A stretch of DNA of 64,000 nt. It comes from Macrostomum hystrix (Eukaryota; Platyhelminthes; Macrostomidae). Where the stretch lies: assembly GCA_950097015.1 (NCBI GenBank), contig CATNEN010000038.1:3493501-3557500 (forward strand), in the 5' to 3' direction. This document shows positions 42,209 to 52,590 of the stretch, piece by piece. Position numbers and translations under genes: made by a program. The notes under the pieces were generated by a model. That model saw only the letters and a list, made by a program, of their open reading frames with translations, did no database searches and was not told the origin of the DNA. Each line of letters opens with the position of its first letter. Within the stretch, counting starts at the first letter, position 1.

Positions 42209-45200
42209 TTAATTCCAAATGTCCGTAGGAAAGCCGCCTGACTGCTGCTGCTGCTGCTGATGCTGCTGCATTCCACCGAATGACATGCTTGACATTTGGC
42301 TTTGAATCTGAAGTGCAGATGGGAAGACATGGTTACTCAGTTACTTCAGTGTCTCAGCTGCCACTCCCACCGTTACTTCAGTGTCTCAGCTGCCACTCCC
42401 ACCGTTACTTCAGTGTCTCAGCTGCCACTCCCACCGTTACTTCAGTGTCTCAGCTGCCACTCCCACCGTTACTTCAGTGTCTCAGCTGCCACTCCCACCG
42501 TTACTTCAGTGTCTCAGCTGCCACTCCCACCGTTACTTCAGTGTCTCAGCTGCCACTCCCACCGTTACTTCAGTGTCTCAGCTGCCACTCCCACCGTTAC
42601 TTCAGTGTCTCAGCTGCCACTCCCACCGTTACTTCAGTGTCTCAGCTGCCACTCCCACCGTTACTTCAGTGTCTCAGCTGCCACTCCCACCGTTACTTCA
42701 GTGTCTCAGCTGCCACTCCCACCGTTACTTCAGTGTCTCAGCTGCCACTCCCACCGTTACTTCAGTGTCTCAGCTGCCACTCCCACCGTTACTTCAGTGT
42801 CTCAGCTGCCACTCCCACCGTTACTTCAGTGTCTCAGCTGCCACTCCCACAGTTACTTCAGTGTCTCAGCTGCCACTCCCACCGTTACTTCAGTGTCTCA
42901 GCTGCCACTCCCACCGTTACTTCAGTGTCTCAGCTGCCACTCCCACCGTTACTTCAGTGTCTCAGCTGCCACTCCCACCGTTACTTCAGTGTCTCAGCTG
43001 CCACTCCCACAGTTACTTCAGTGTCTCAGCTGCCACTCCCACCGTTACTTCAGTGTCTCAGCTGCCACTCCCACCGTTACTTCAGTGTCTCAGCTGCCAC
43101 TCCCACCGTTACTTCAGTGTCTCAGCTGCCACTCCCACCGTTACTTCAGTGTCTCAGCTGCCACTCCCACCGTTACTTCAGTGTCTCAGCTGCCACTCCC
43201 ACCGTTACTTCAGTGTCTCAGCTGCCACTCCCACCGTTACTTCAGTGTCTCAGCTGCCACTCCCACCGTTACTTCAGTGTCTCAGCTGCCACTCCCACCG
43301 TTACTTCAGTGTCTCAGCTGCCACTCCCACCGTTACTTCAGTGTCTCAGCTGCCACTCCCACCGTTACTTCAGTGTCTCAGCTGCCACTCCCACCGTTAC
43401 TTCAGTGTCATCTATACATAATAACAAAAAGCAATAAGTCTTACCTGTTGCAGGTAAGCAGCCTGATTTGGTGGCGTCGGATTGAAAATCTGATGCTGCT
43501 GCTGTGAAGAACCATGAAAATACTGTTGCTGTTGAGGCTGCTGCTGCTGCTGCCCCGACGAGTACAACAGAGTGCCGGCAGTCTGACTGTAGAGACCCTG
43601 AGACTGCATCATCTGCTGCTGATAGAACTGATGCTGTTGCTGCTGCTGCTGCTGGTACATAGCCGGTTGGCCCATAGTCAGCATTGGACTGCTAGCAGAA
43701 TAGTGCATGCCACCGGATGGCAGTGCCAGCTGCTGCTGTTGCCTGCCATACAGTGCCATAATAGAATCCTTGGCTGACACTTTGGGCACCGGAGCCGCCG
43801 CCGCGTCCGAGCCAGTCGGCCAGCCGCCGACTCCGCCACCGTCGACTCCATCGTTGCCGAAGATTAGGTCTGGATTAACGCGCGGCTGCTGCTGCTGATT
43901 GCCGTTATTGGCGACTGTCGGTGCCGCGGTGAAGCAGCCGAAATCGGAATCTGGCGATCCGGGCCCATGCTTACCAATGCTCCCAACGCTAGGCGCGGAG
44001 GTTAAATCCTCAACACCAATTAGAAGCAAATCCTGCGGCGGCTGCGGCTGCGGTGGAGCTGGCTGCTGCTGCTGTTGCTGTTGATGAGTCACCGGCTGCA
44101 AGGCTCCGCCGCCTGTCGCACTGGGCGGCGGAATAGGCGGCCTGGGCAGAGCGCTAACTCGCTGACTCGCAGCCTGTGTGTTGGCCTGGCCGCCAGATTT
44201 CACTAGGCTGTAAACAGAGGTTGGGTCCGGCCTGGGCGGCTTGAAATTGGCGATCAGATAGCGCCGATCCTCGTATTTTGCTTTGATGAACTGCTCCATG
44301 CCTGGCGGATGAGATCGCGATAGAAATGAGTTCCCGTATGGGATCTGAGCTAAAGATATCTGGGATCTTCTATGCAACATGAACATGAAAAGCGATCCGA
44401 GGACACAAAAAGGGATCTGAGGTCACGGAAAGGGATCTGAGGTCACGGAAAGGAATCTGAGGTCACGGAAAGGGATCTGAGGTAACTGAAAAGAATCTGA
44501 GGTCACGGAAAGGAATCTGAGGTCATGGAAAGGGATCTGAGGTCACGGAAAGGGATCTGAGGTAACTGAAAGGAATCTGAGGTCACTGAAAGGAATCTGA
44601 GGTCACTGAAAGGAATCTAAGGTCACTGAAAGGAACCTGAGGTCACTGAAAGGAACCTGAGGTCACTGAAAGGGATCTGATGTTACGGAAAGGGATCTGA
44701 TGTTATGGAAAGTGATCTGATGTTACGGAAAGGGATCTGATGTTATGGAAAGTGATCTGTGGTGAGGGAATGGGATCTGAGGTCACTGAAATTGATCTGA
44801 GAACTGTGTTCTGAGGTCTTAAAGGAACTAGCAAAATTAGGACATATGGGATCAGGGCAATGGGCAGTCACCAAGCAATGGCACCAAAGCTTCACTAACC
44901 AGCGTCGCTGTTTGGTCGCCGAAATCCGTTGGGCAAATTGGCCTCGTATGCGGCCCTGGCCAGAGTGTTGCCCATGGCGGCGACCCCAGCCACCTGGTCC
45001 AGGGTCCAGGAGTCCAAGTTGACGGACTTCACCTTGGAGATGTGTACGCCAAGCTTGCGATGGATGCCGGCGCACCTGATGCAGATGAACACTCCAATAT
45101 TCCAGCTGGCCCATCTGGGACTTTTAGCCTCGCAGTCGGCGCAGTATTTGTTGTCCTCCTCGCGCAGTAGCGAAGCCAGCGCCTCCTGCATCAAGTCTTT

Positions 45201-45284
45201 TTCCTTGTCTTTGTCGCTTCGACCAGCGGGAACCGTTGATCGGCCATTGCTGCTTCGCTGCTGCTGCTGCTGCAGATAACTCAT
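42209..45284 (-). CDS. SMAP1: SMAP-type ArfGAP (stromal membrane-associated protein)
   Basis: SMAP proteins stimulate GTP hydrolysis on Arf6/Arf1 and act in clathrin-dependent traffic. Three exons on the minus strand (45284-44900, 44301-43445, 42307-42209) join in frame to 446 residues, between human SMAP2 (429) and SMAP1 (467). The ArfGAP domain is intact: CADC (48-51), [16 protein letters not shown] with C68 and C71, and the catalytic Arg at 76 in [34 protein letters not shown] opens exon 2. LLLIG resembles a clathrin box, and [10 protein letters not shown] matches the conserved KDSILSLYG motif. The last exon encodes [14 protein letters not shown], a polyGln run and the end TDIWN, like the family's LSQMNQQMAG and TQLWK. 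Gln-rich low-complexity insertions are abundant. SMAP1 versus SMAP2 is not resolved. Confidence 0.93.
42345..43410 (+). repeat. 32-bp minisatellite in SMAP intron 2
   Basis: About 33 almost identical copies of a 32-bp unit containing CTCAGCTGCCACTCCCACCG then TTACTTCAGTGT. CCGTTA/CAGTTA is the main variant. Three plus-strand frames stay open throughout; none is a gene, because the repeat sits antisense within an intron. Confidence 0.97.
44395..44800 (-). repeat. 20-bp minisatellite in SMAP intron 1
   Basis: About 20 copies of GGAAAGGGATCTGAGGTCAC (plus-strand view), with GGAATC, GGTAAC and GTTACG variants. On the sense strand of SMAP each unit reads as pyrimidine-rich CCCTTTCC followed by GTGACCTCAG. 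Confidence 0.92.
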
Positions 45285-48014
45285 TTGCTGGCGGGCTTAA
45301 CTTACTCAGAGCTGCAATTCATGCAAATTGAATCACTTTTTATCGATTGGTTTTTATTGGGTACTATTTGGAAACAAAGAAAACATTATTACTAGTTACC
45401 TGAATTAATATTTCAGGTAGTTAGATAAGATACTTGATAATAGGCAAACGCATTAGAACCTATAGATGAAGCTTGACTGCGGTATCTATAGGTTTAAATT
45501 GTGAGACTAGCAAATACTAAAATTAGTAAAGCTGACCATTCTTTATAACATTAGCACTCAGTTCAGGGCTTCCCTAGCCAATCAAGCAGCTTCTATCATT
45601 TGCTAACTGATAATTTATCCCACTTATAGGAGTGGACATAATGGCAAAAATAATCTGGTCAAAGCAGTTGAAAAGCAATAAAGAGATATGGTGCAATTTT
45701 TGAGCCAGAATATGAGATACACTGAATACAAAATGTAGAAGCTGTAAGTCTAAGAAAACTGTTTTTTTCTGCAGCTTTTTCAACTGTAAGATGGTCTATG
45801 CCAGAAAGGTATCTTACAAAATTCACAAACGTTAAGTTCCTGAGAACTTCCCTCAGACTAATAAATAAAAAATCAGCTTGTAATATGTTAAAAGCAACAA
45901 GAAATATCAGAAGTCTTATATGAAAACTGAATTCATAATTAAACTTATCCAACATTGTGATTTATTCTTTATTGCAATTTGAAATATAAAATAAATATGC
46001 ATAGTCTCATTAGAGATAAATTTATCTACAAAAATCTCAAACATGGTCCTAAACTAAAAACTATACTTTTAAATGATAATAAGCAAGTTAGAACCATTGA
46101 GATATGACTGAGACAAAATTGGGAGGCCTAAGCTATATCTATTAAAGTTGATTCAAAGTTAGGGTTAGGCCTACGAGATAAACTGGTCTACAGGAAAAGC
46201 CATTTTTAGAAATATCTGACACATTTGAAACATTTCCAAGCTCATGTTGGTAACCTTAAATTCCAATATGCCCTATGAATCTAAAGTACTATAGCAAAAA
46301 GTCAGTTTTTAGGCTATGAATTTTTAACAAAAAAACTTACTTGATCTGTCTAGGAATCTAGCTAGTAAGCTAAGAGCTTATAGTTACATATTATAGGTAG
46401 CTAAGCAAGATAAGCCCTAATGCCACTATTCATTTTTGTTTTAAGAGCTCAAGCCATAAACTAAAAATAAAATTACATAGGACTAAGGCCTAAATAAATT
46501 ATAAAAGTTACAAGCCTAGGTATTTAGTTAGCACTTGGTGCTGCTTTTTATACATAAATTTGATAAGATAATTCATTGACAAAGAAGATAAAACAAAAGT
46601 AAAAAAACCTAAGGACAACAGGAATCAAATATAATAGTAGGGCCTATATTGTCCTGATAACTATTTCAATGTTAGGCCTAGTTGCTCCAGGACAGATGTT
46701 CTGGGCCTACTTATTTTAAATATTTCTCTATGTTTTGCTAGTGCTTCAGTGGTTTCTCTGTTGTCTTGAGCCTCTTATGTACATTGGTTTTTCTTCTAGG
46801 CTAACTGTTTGGGACTTGAAATTAGGAGTTTTCGCTGAAATTTAGGGTTCCAAGCAAACAGGCATAGACATAACACTATAGCTAGGCCTATAGGCCCAGT
46901 CTGAGCTTACTAGCTAGCTACAAGCCTTCTGAATAGGCCTAGGCTCCAAGCAAGGGCAAGTGGAGAGATATACAATTAGTCATTTTAGTTAGGCCCTAAC
47001 TTTAGGCCTAGAGCTAAAATTTTAGTTGCCTAGCCTATCTGGTCAAAGCAAACAGTCCTATCCTATCATATGGTTAGCTAAGCTAGTCGTTTGATGGTTT
47101 GTGAGCTAATAATAGCCTAGCACATATTTGGCCTAAATAGGCTTATTAATAGGCCTAGGCCTAGCTTGCTTCAAATCAAATACTGTAGCAGTGTAGGCAC
47201 CTATTACATAAAGCAACTAAGTTATGTTCCCGCTAGTTATGTTCACTAAAAATGATTGAGTGACAATAGGCTAATCACACGATATTACAATACATTAATG
47301 CTCAGAGTACACTCCTTAAAAAAGGTGTAGCCATTTCTTTATGACGAAGATAGGCATGACGAATACCCCAGAGTTCTTGTAAAACATAGAAACCCTCAAC
47401 AATTTCTCACGGATTAGTTAATAATTCCAAGTTGCACGCGTAAACCAAATCTGTTTTTCTACATTTTTGTAACTTTAACTGCAACAATTAAGAGTACTGC
47501 GATTCTGCGAAAAAGAAACAAAAAATATTTCATATTGAATTAACGTATTTTATTCTCTCGATATACAAGTAAGCTGCATAGTGCATGGATTCAATGACGA
47601 TCGTGATACAGCTCTGGGATGGCATTCAAAGGCAAAAGCATAACAAAATTGTCAATTTTGTTCCATAAATTTAACTTCGAATTTAAATTACTTTTAAGAC
47701 TGTCAGGTTTTGTGCATTGAGCACTCCTGTCTTTTATACGCTCTAGACGATATGCATACAAATGTACATCAACAATTAGCTACTCTCTCTGATTTATCGG
47801 ATCCATCGCTTTACTTTCCCAGTCTGCTGCGCCGCCAGCTAAGTTGGGCTCTCTGTTGCTTTGAATTTTTGCGTTTTCCCTTGTCGCCACCGATCCGTGT
47901 TGCCACTGTGCAGCTCGTATTTCAAATTAAAGAAAGCGCAAGTACATCTCCCCTGACACTAGATTCATGCTTCACAGCACACAGAGAAAACAACAACAAC
48001 AAAACGCATCACAA
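45285..48014. other. Intergenic DNA, rich in TAGGCCTA in part
   Basis: No gene is recognised. 46100-47200 is dotted with the palindrome TAGGCCTA and partial forms. Around 45660-45955 a plus-strand reading has a vague resemblance to a LINE RT thumb, too weak to call. Confidence 0.4.
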
Positions 48015-48015
48015 C

Positions 48016-48095
48016 CAAGGACCACTAGCAGTAGACTAGTAGAGCAGGATAGTAGAGTAGAGGAGAGTAGGGGGAGGAGTTCTCCTAGTGGTCCT
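48016..48095. repeat. Inverted repeat (hairpin-forming)
   Basis: CAAGGACCACTAG near 48016 is repeated as its reverse complement CTAGTGGTCCTTG near 48083. The loop is purine-rich, with GTAGAG/GGAGAG words. No gene is attached. Confidence 0.6.
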
Positions 48096-48349
48096 TGATC
48101 ACAAGGGGAAAACGAAGAAGAAATGAAAACGGATTGATAAAATAAAATGTAAAATGACGCATAAGTCTGTGATGTCAGAAGGGCACATCTCGAGCAACTG
48201 CCAGCTTCCTGAAGCTCTCAATCACACTTATCACACTTGGTGCTCGCTAATTACGGCATCTGCCAGCAGGCCATCCACGAAGCGCTTTCATGATTCCACG
48301 CGCACGATGTGTCCTGCCAGCTGCAGCCGCCGCCTAGGCTCTGGAGGGT

Positions 48350-48640
48350 CACTCTGAGTGGTCTATCAGGCCTGCACTTTGATAGAGGGCCGCGTTTGAG
48401 ACCCGCTCCGGGTAATTGATGCCAAAAGCGGCGCGCGCAGCAGGCCTGAGTGCGCTGCGTCTAGTCGGTATTCCAGCGACTCGGTGGCTGTCCATGCTTC
48501 AGCATTTTTGTAGAGCAGAACCGTCTTAACAACGAACTGGAAAATACGAGCACGGAGGCGGCCCGGCAGTTTGTCGCGCTGCGGATTACTGGGCGAATGG
48601 GCTGTGTGCTGCCAATGTGAGGCCCCTACGTGAAGATAGG
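48350..48640 (-). pseudogene. Non-LTR reverse transcriptase C-terminal remnant
   Basis: On the minus strand about 48570-48420 reads RSDKLPGRLRARIFQFVV, KTVLLYKNAEAWTATESLEY and RLDAAHSGLLRA. After a one- or two-base frameshift it continues as AFGINYPERVSNAALY. This is the recurring LINE thumb pattern (LRxRxF, LLYxxEAW, RLDxxxxxLLRA, VxNxxLY). It is broken and has no flanking domain. Confidence 0.65.
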
Positions 48641-49758
48641 TGAAGCTCGTGCAGCGAGGAAGGATGAATGTTTGCCCATCGGCGGCTTTGCACGTGAGAT
48701 GACAGCTGGGAGAAGACTGAGAGAAGAGTTGAAAAGACCACGCCGGGTAATCTAAATACCAACTGCCTACTTCACGATAGCTTCCATACCGAATTCTCGT
48801 GAAAGTTCTATTAACTCTATGAATTTCGAACTAACTTTCAAAGCCGTCCGACGTCGAGATATTCAGCGATTGTTGTAGAAAGACCCTTAATGACACGGTC
48901 TACTAGAACTGTTGTGAACTCATAATGTGAATTTTTATGTTGAAAAGCAATGTTTTTTTCAATTATTTCAACTGACTACTGCGCTTCTCTTGTGAGTCGG
49001 ATTGTTAATTTTATTGAGTAATTTCTAGAACACACTTGCATTGCAGCGTTTCTGACAGAAGTCGATAAGTAGACAACCATATTTCATTCAGTACAGTACT
49101 ATAATCTACCGACATATACTAACTAACATTTAACACACAAAAAACATACTAAAGCAAGATGAAACCAAGGTTCAGCGCCGATAAAAAAGATTGGAGTCCT
49201 TCTGACGCTTGTTAATCTGCATTGTCTCTCGGTGCCGAAAGCTAGTGACTGAAAACGAGTGACTGTCTCGTGAGTGATAGAGGAAATTTTTTATGACGCT
49301 TTTTGACTATGTTGTTTAGCTCTCCGCGTACCATAAAGTGATAAAGCAGCTGGAGATAGTCCACTGGAGCGGAGAACCATCGTTCAGTTCAGTGAGTTGC
49401 TTTTTTCTGCTCCCGCAACCCCGTCCAATACGCGGCTAGCTTAATATTTTTTGTTTCTTGCTGGCTCGCTGCATTTGCTTCTGCTTTAGACGGAATCCAT
49501 TGTTACTGGTTACTAGACAGCCAGTGTCGCTTACGCTGCGCAACCAACTCCCAGCATCACAAAATCCCCTGCTTACCCACCCAGAGCCAGGTATTCAAAA
49601 TCATCCGCTTTCCAAGTAGCGTCTCAAAAATTATACTCATCGGCCTGCCCCCTCTATGAGCAGAAAACAATTAATTGGCTGAGTCCAAATCTATACGAGA
49701 GCGTTATTTTAGAGAGGGGCCGATTGTGAGGTGAGGGTAAACAGGAACTATCTGGGCT
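48641..49758. other. Intergenic DNA upstream of the unknown basic protein
   Basis: No gene seen. 48825-48885 contains ACGTCGAGATATTCAGCGAT, also present in reverse in the CEP131 intron at about 23430-23455, so it marks a dispersed repeat. Confidence 0.4.
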
Positions 49759-49765
49759 TATAAAA
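49759..49765 (+). promoter_or_regulatory. TATA box of the gene at 49883
   Basis: TATAAAA lies 124 bp before the chosen ATG. An initiator about 30 bp downstream would leave a 5' UTR of about 95 nt that lies in a GC-richer tract. Confidence 0.55.
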
Positions 49766-49882
49766 ACTTACTCATCCCATAAAATTCCTAGTTGATTGCC
49801 TTCCACCGCCCCACCTGAAAGCAATTACGACTGTTATCAGAGACACAGGGCGAGAGGAACAGCGCAAGAGAGAGGCAGCGAG

Positions 49883-50031
49883 ATGCCTCCGCCACAGCGG
49901 CCTATAATAAAGTCTTCTACAGCAGCCGAGGCTCCGAACTGCCGACACTCCAGCCAGATCAACTGCATCGACTGTCGCTCCTACCAGTCAATAGTGCCTA
50001 GGCGAAGGACCTCTTCAGTTAACGGTCAGAC

Positions 50032-50062
<31 letters not shown>

Positions 50063-50806
50063 TCGAGACTATCCATCCAGTCATCAAACCTTCCTACAGC
50101 TGAAGACATTCTTGCGGCGCGGCTCCAGCGGTCGCTCCGTGTTACCTCTATGTCGGTGGTGGCATCTATCTCTATGATGCCTTTAAAACCGGCGCCGCGG
50201 GAGCCGCCTCAGCGTCGCTCGCTTCAGCGGTTGTCGGTTGCCGAGGTCAAGCAGCCTGAGCAACGTCGCCATTCGCAACCGACACCGCCTCCGCCGACGC
50301 CTCCTCCGCCAACACCACCGCCGCCGATATTCTCAAAAGAGACACCAAGAGCCCCCTCTGATGTGACGACTCCGCGACTTCGCCCTGCACCCGCCGACGA
50401 CGCGAGCAAATATCGCCGAAGCCACTTGGCTGCCGTGTCGGCCCGGAAGTCGCGCCAGTTCACCCGCATCCTGCGATTGCGTCAGAAACGTCGTCGTCAC
50501 ACAGGCGCAGCTGGTGATGCCAACGATCACGAGATAGACCAGCTGGTGGGTGCGACAACCGAAGCAGCGTTTGTGTCGTCCGCCGCCACCAATTCGCCAT
50601 TCTTCTCTTACTTCACTCCACTGCCGCGGTACAGAGAGCGCGAACGGGACATTCTCAGTCTGGTAAAGCCACCGAGGGACCGGTTTCGAGAGAGGATGCG
50701 GCGCAGCCGGCAGCCGACGGCCGCCGAGTTGGCCTACGGAGGCTTCGAGCCGGGCGACTTTCTCTACGAGCTCGCGGACAAGCGCAGTGGCGGCGGCAGC
50801 GGATGA
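49883..50806 (+). CDS. Unknown basic, low-complexity protein
   Basis: A single-exon frame of 307 residues that I do not recognise. The frame opens after a stop at 49793; the first ATG is 49883 (MPPPQRPIIKSS). Features in order: CRHSSQINCIDCRSY with three Cys near residue 25, a polyGln run, PTAEDILAARLQRSLR, a (TPPPP)n block about residue 140, a strongly basic segment RQFTRILRLRQKRRRH, and a C-terminal AAELAYGGFEPGDFLYELAD. There is no signal peptide or membrane segment. GC-rich codon use like the known exons and a TATA box upstream support a real gene. The basic run could be a nuclear localisation signal. Function unknown. Confidence 0.6.
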
Positions 50807-51189
50807 CTTGAGACTGCTCATCCAGAGTCTGAGCCCCTTCAGAATCTTAAATCGAGTCTCATACATATACTTAATGTCCAGCTCAGAAGCTAATTTTTGA
50901 AGTGCATCAAATTATCAAGCTTCTCCTCTACAAAACTATTTTTATCGAAACTCACTGTCCCGATAAACGCAAATGACTGCAAAATGTAATGATATATATA
51001 CAAATTTCCTTACTTACTATATTCCTCAATGTTTACAACTTCAAAGTTACACGTTTTCACTCGTAAATCTACTGGCCATGTTCAACCAATGTTCAGAAAA
51101 TTTATAGATAAAAAAAATAAATTACCTGTCACATTCTTGCAATGAAGAATCTGAAACTATATAACTGATATATAATAATATATAATGAC
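50807..51189. other. 3' flank of the unknown gene
   Basis: AT-rich. AATAAA near 51116 could end the transcript. Nothing else is seen. Confidence 0.35.
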
Positions 51190-51475
51190 AACAATTAACT
51201 TTAATTTCTGGACCCAATTGGACCAGATGTGCAGCTGACAGCACAGCCGCAGCTATAGCATGCGAGGCCTATCTGCTCTGTTCAGTCCATCGACTGTGGA
51301 CGCCACACCCACCCTCAATGCTGGTACCCATTTAACAGCTGGGCGAAAAGAAAAATTGGAAGTGTCGAGTGGTTTGCTAGAGGTGACAAATTGTTCAAGT
51401 TCAGTTGGAAAAAAGATACTCCCGACCTTTGAGTCGTGAGTCCGACACCCAAACCACTAGGCTACAACCCAATCC
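51190..51475 (-). mobile_element. SINE family B, diverged copy
   Basis: Reverse copy of the element at 55690. Head at 51475 with CCTAGTGGTTTGGGTGTCGG on the minus strand. The B box is decayed. The tail region keeps AACAGAGCAGATAGG-like and ACATCTGGTCCAATTGGGTC blocks. The core between them is replaced or mutated. Confidence 0.75.
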
Positions 51476-51624
51476 CATTACTACTCTATACCTACTCTAT
51501 ACTCTATGCTAACTGCTAGACATTGCCGCCATTTCCACGCATTGGAGGGTAGCACATTTCATGTCTGCTAGTCTGTCCAAGAGTCTGTTGAACAGACAGG
51601 GTCTTTCCCAGCCACTGGAACATC

Positions 51625-51962
51625 TTACGATGGCAGACATTACGATGGCTGCGGACACTGGACCCGCAGCCAGCGAGGAGGCAATTCTGCCCATTTCGCT
51701 GACCCCTGAGCACACAAATACCGTAAGCAGGCATACGCTCACACAGGTGTGTACATCTGCCCTGACTTGCCCTGTCAGGCAGTGTACACTCTCACTGTGC
51801 CCTAACTCCCCGAGGTTGGCCCTTAAGGGCGTAAATTGCACGACAAGCCCCCAAGTCTTCCCTCCGCGGCTGCGCCCCAAATAAATGTGGCCTCGCCGCG
51901 GAATCGAACTTAGGTGCCGTGGTGCGAGAGGAAAATGCGTTAACCGCTCTGCCACCGACCCC
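51625..51962 (-). mobile_element. SINE family A, minus strand
   Basis: A good copy. Head on the minus strand GGTCGGTGGCAGAGCGGTTA, then B-box-like AAGTTCGATTCC, GGGGCGCAGCCGCGGAGGGA, GTGTGCTCAGGGGTCAGCGA and the 3' block TGCCTCCTCGCTGGCTGCGG. It lies 150 bp from the family B copy, so this spacer is a SINE hotspot. Confidence 0.85.
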
Positions 51963-52204
51963 TGAGTTTGAGTAGTTAGTGTCGTCTGTAGCTGTCATAT
52001 TTGGTTGACAGACGCAATCATCAAAAGGCAGGCAATTTTAAACATTTTTGTTGTTGCAAACTAATGAGCTAGGAGGCATTGTAAGTTAAGTAACGAAACC
52101 TTTGCGCATCTCGTATATAGTATCATTATCGCCAAAGCGTCAAATATCAGTGACCTCAATGCGGAATTGGTTTGTTGCTACGGTACAATTGAAAGTTGTA
52201 AATA

Positions 52205-52590
52205 AAATGGCTTCAAATAGGAGGGTGGGTGGACGTGTCGTCTAACGCGTTTGCCTCTCGCACCAAGGTCCCTGAGCTCGAATCCGCGGCAGGATACATT
52301 ACATTGACTTGAGGCGCAGCCGCGGGGAGAAGGTTTGGGGGGCTTGTCACGCAGTTACTACGCCCTTGAGGACCAGTGTCGATGTCTATACACTGCATGA
52401 CGATGAGAAAGTCAGGGCAGATGCACACACCTGAGTGAGAGTGTGCCTGCGTATAGTATCTGTGTGCGCGTATGCTCAGGAGTAAGCGGAATTTGAGCAG
52501 AATGGACTCCTCGCGGCTGCGGGTCCAGTGTCACCAAAATGATGTGCCAGTGCCCGCATCCCAGCTGCAAAGATTACAAAGTGTTATTAT
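52205..52590 (+). mobile_element. SINE family A, diverged plus-strand copy
   Basis: Head GGGTGGACGTGTCGTCTAAC then CTCGCACCAAGGTCCCTGAG and B-box-like GAGCTCGAATCC. Body GAGGCGCAGCCGCGGGGAGA and GTCAGGGCAGATGCACACAC, 3' block GGACTCCTCGCGGCTGCGGG and GATGTGCCAGTGCCCGCATC. It carries small insertions relative to other copies. Confidence 0.8.

Noticed and set aside
42280-43507. Three overlapping long plus-strand frames (346-403 codons) with repeats such as [17 protein letters not shown]
   Set aside because: They are translations of the 32-bp intronic minisatellite in SMAP; all three phases are open because the unit lacks stops. There is no start context, splice structure or non-repeat domain.
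45659-45955. Minus-strand frame of 98 codons and a weak LINE-like plus-strand reading
   Set aside because: The minus frame has no motif. The plus reading has several stops and only a vague resemblance to a reverse-transcriptase thumb; a profile search would be needed.
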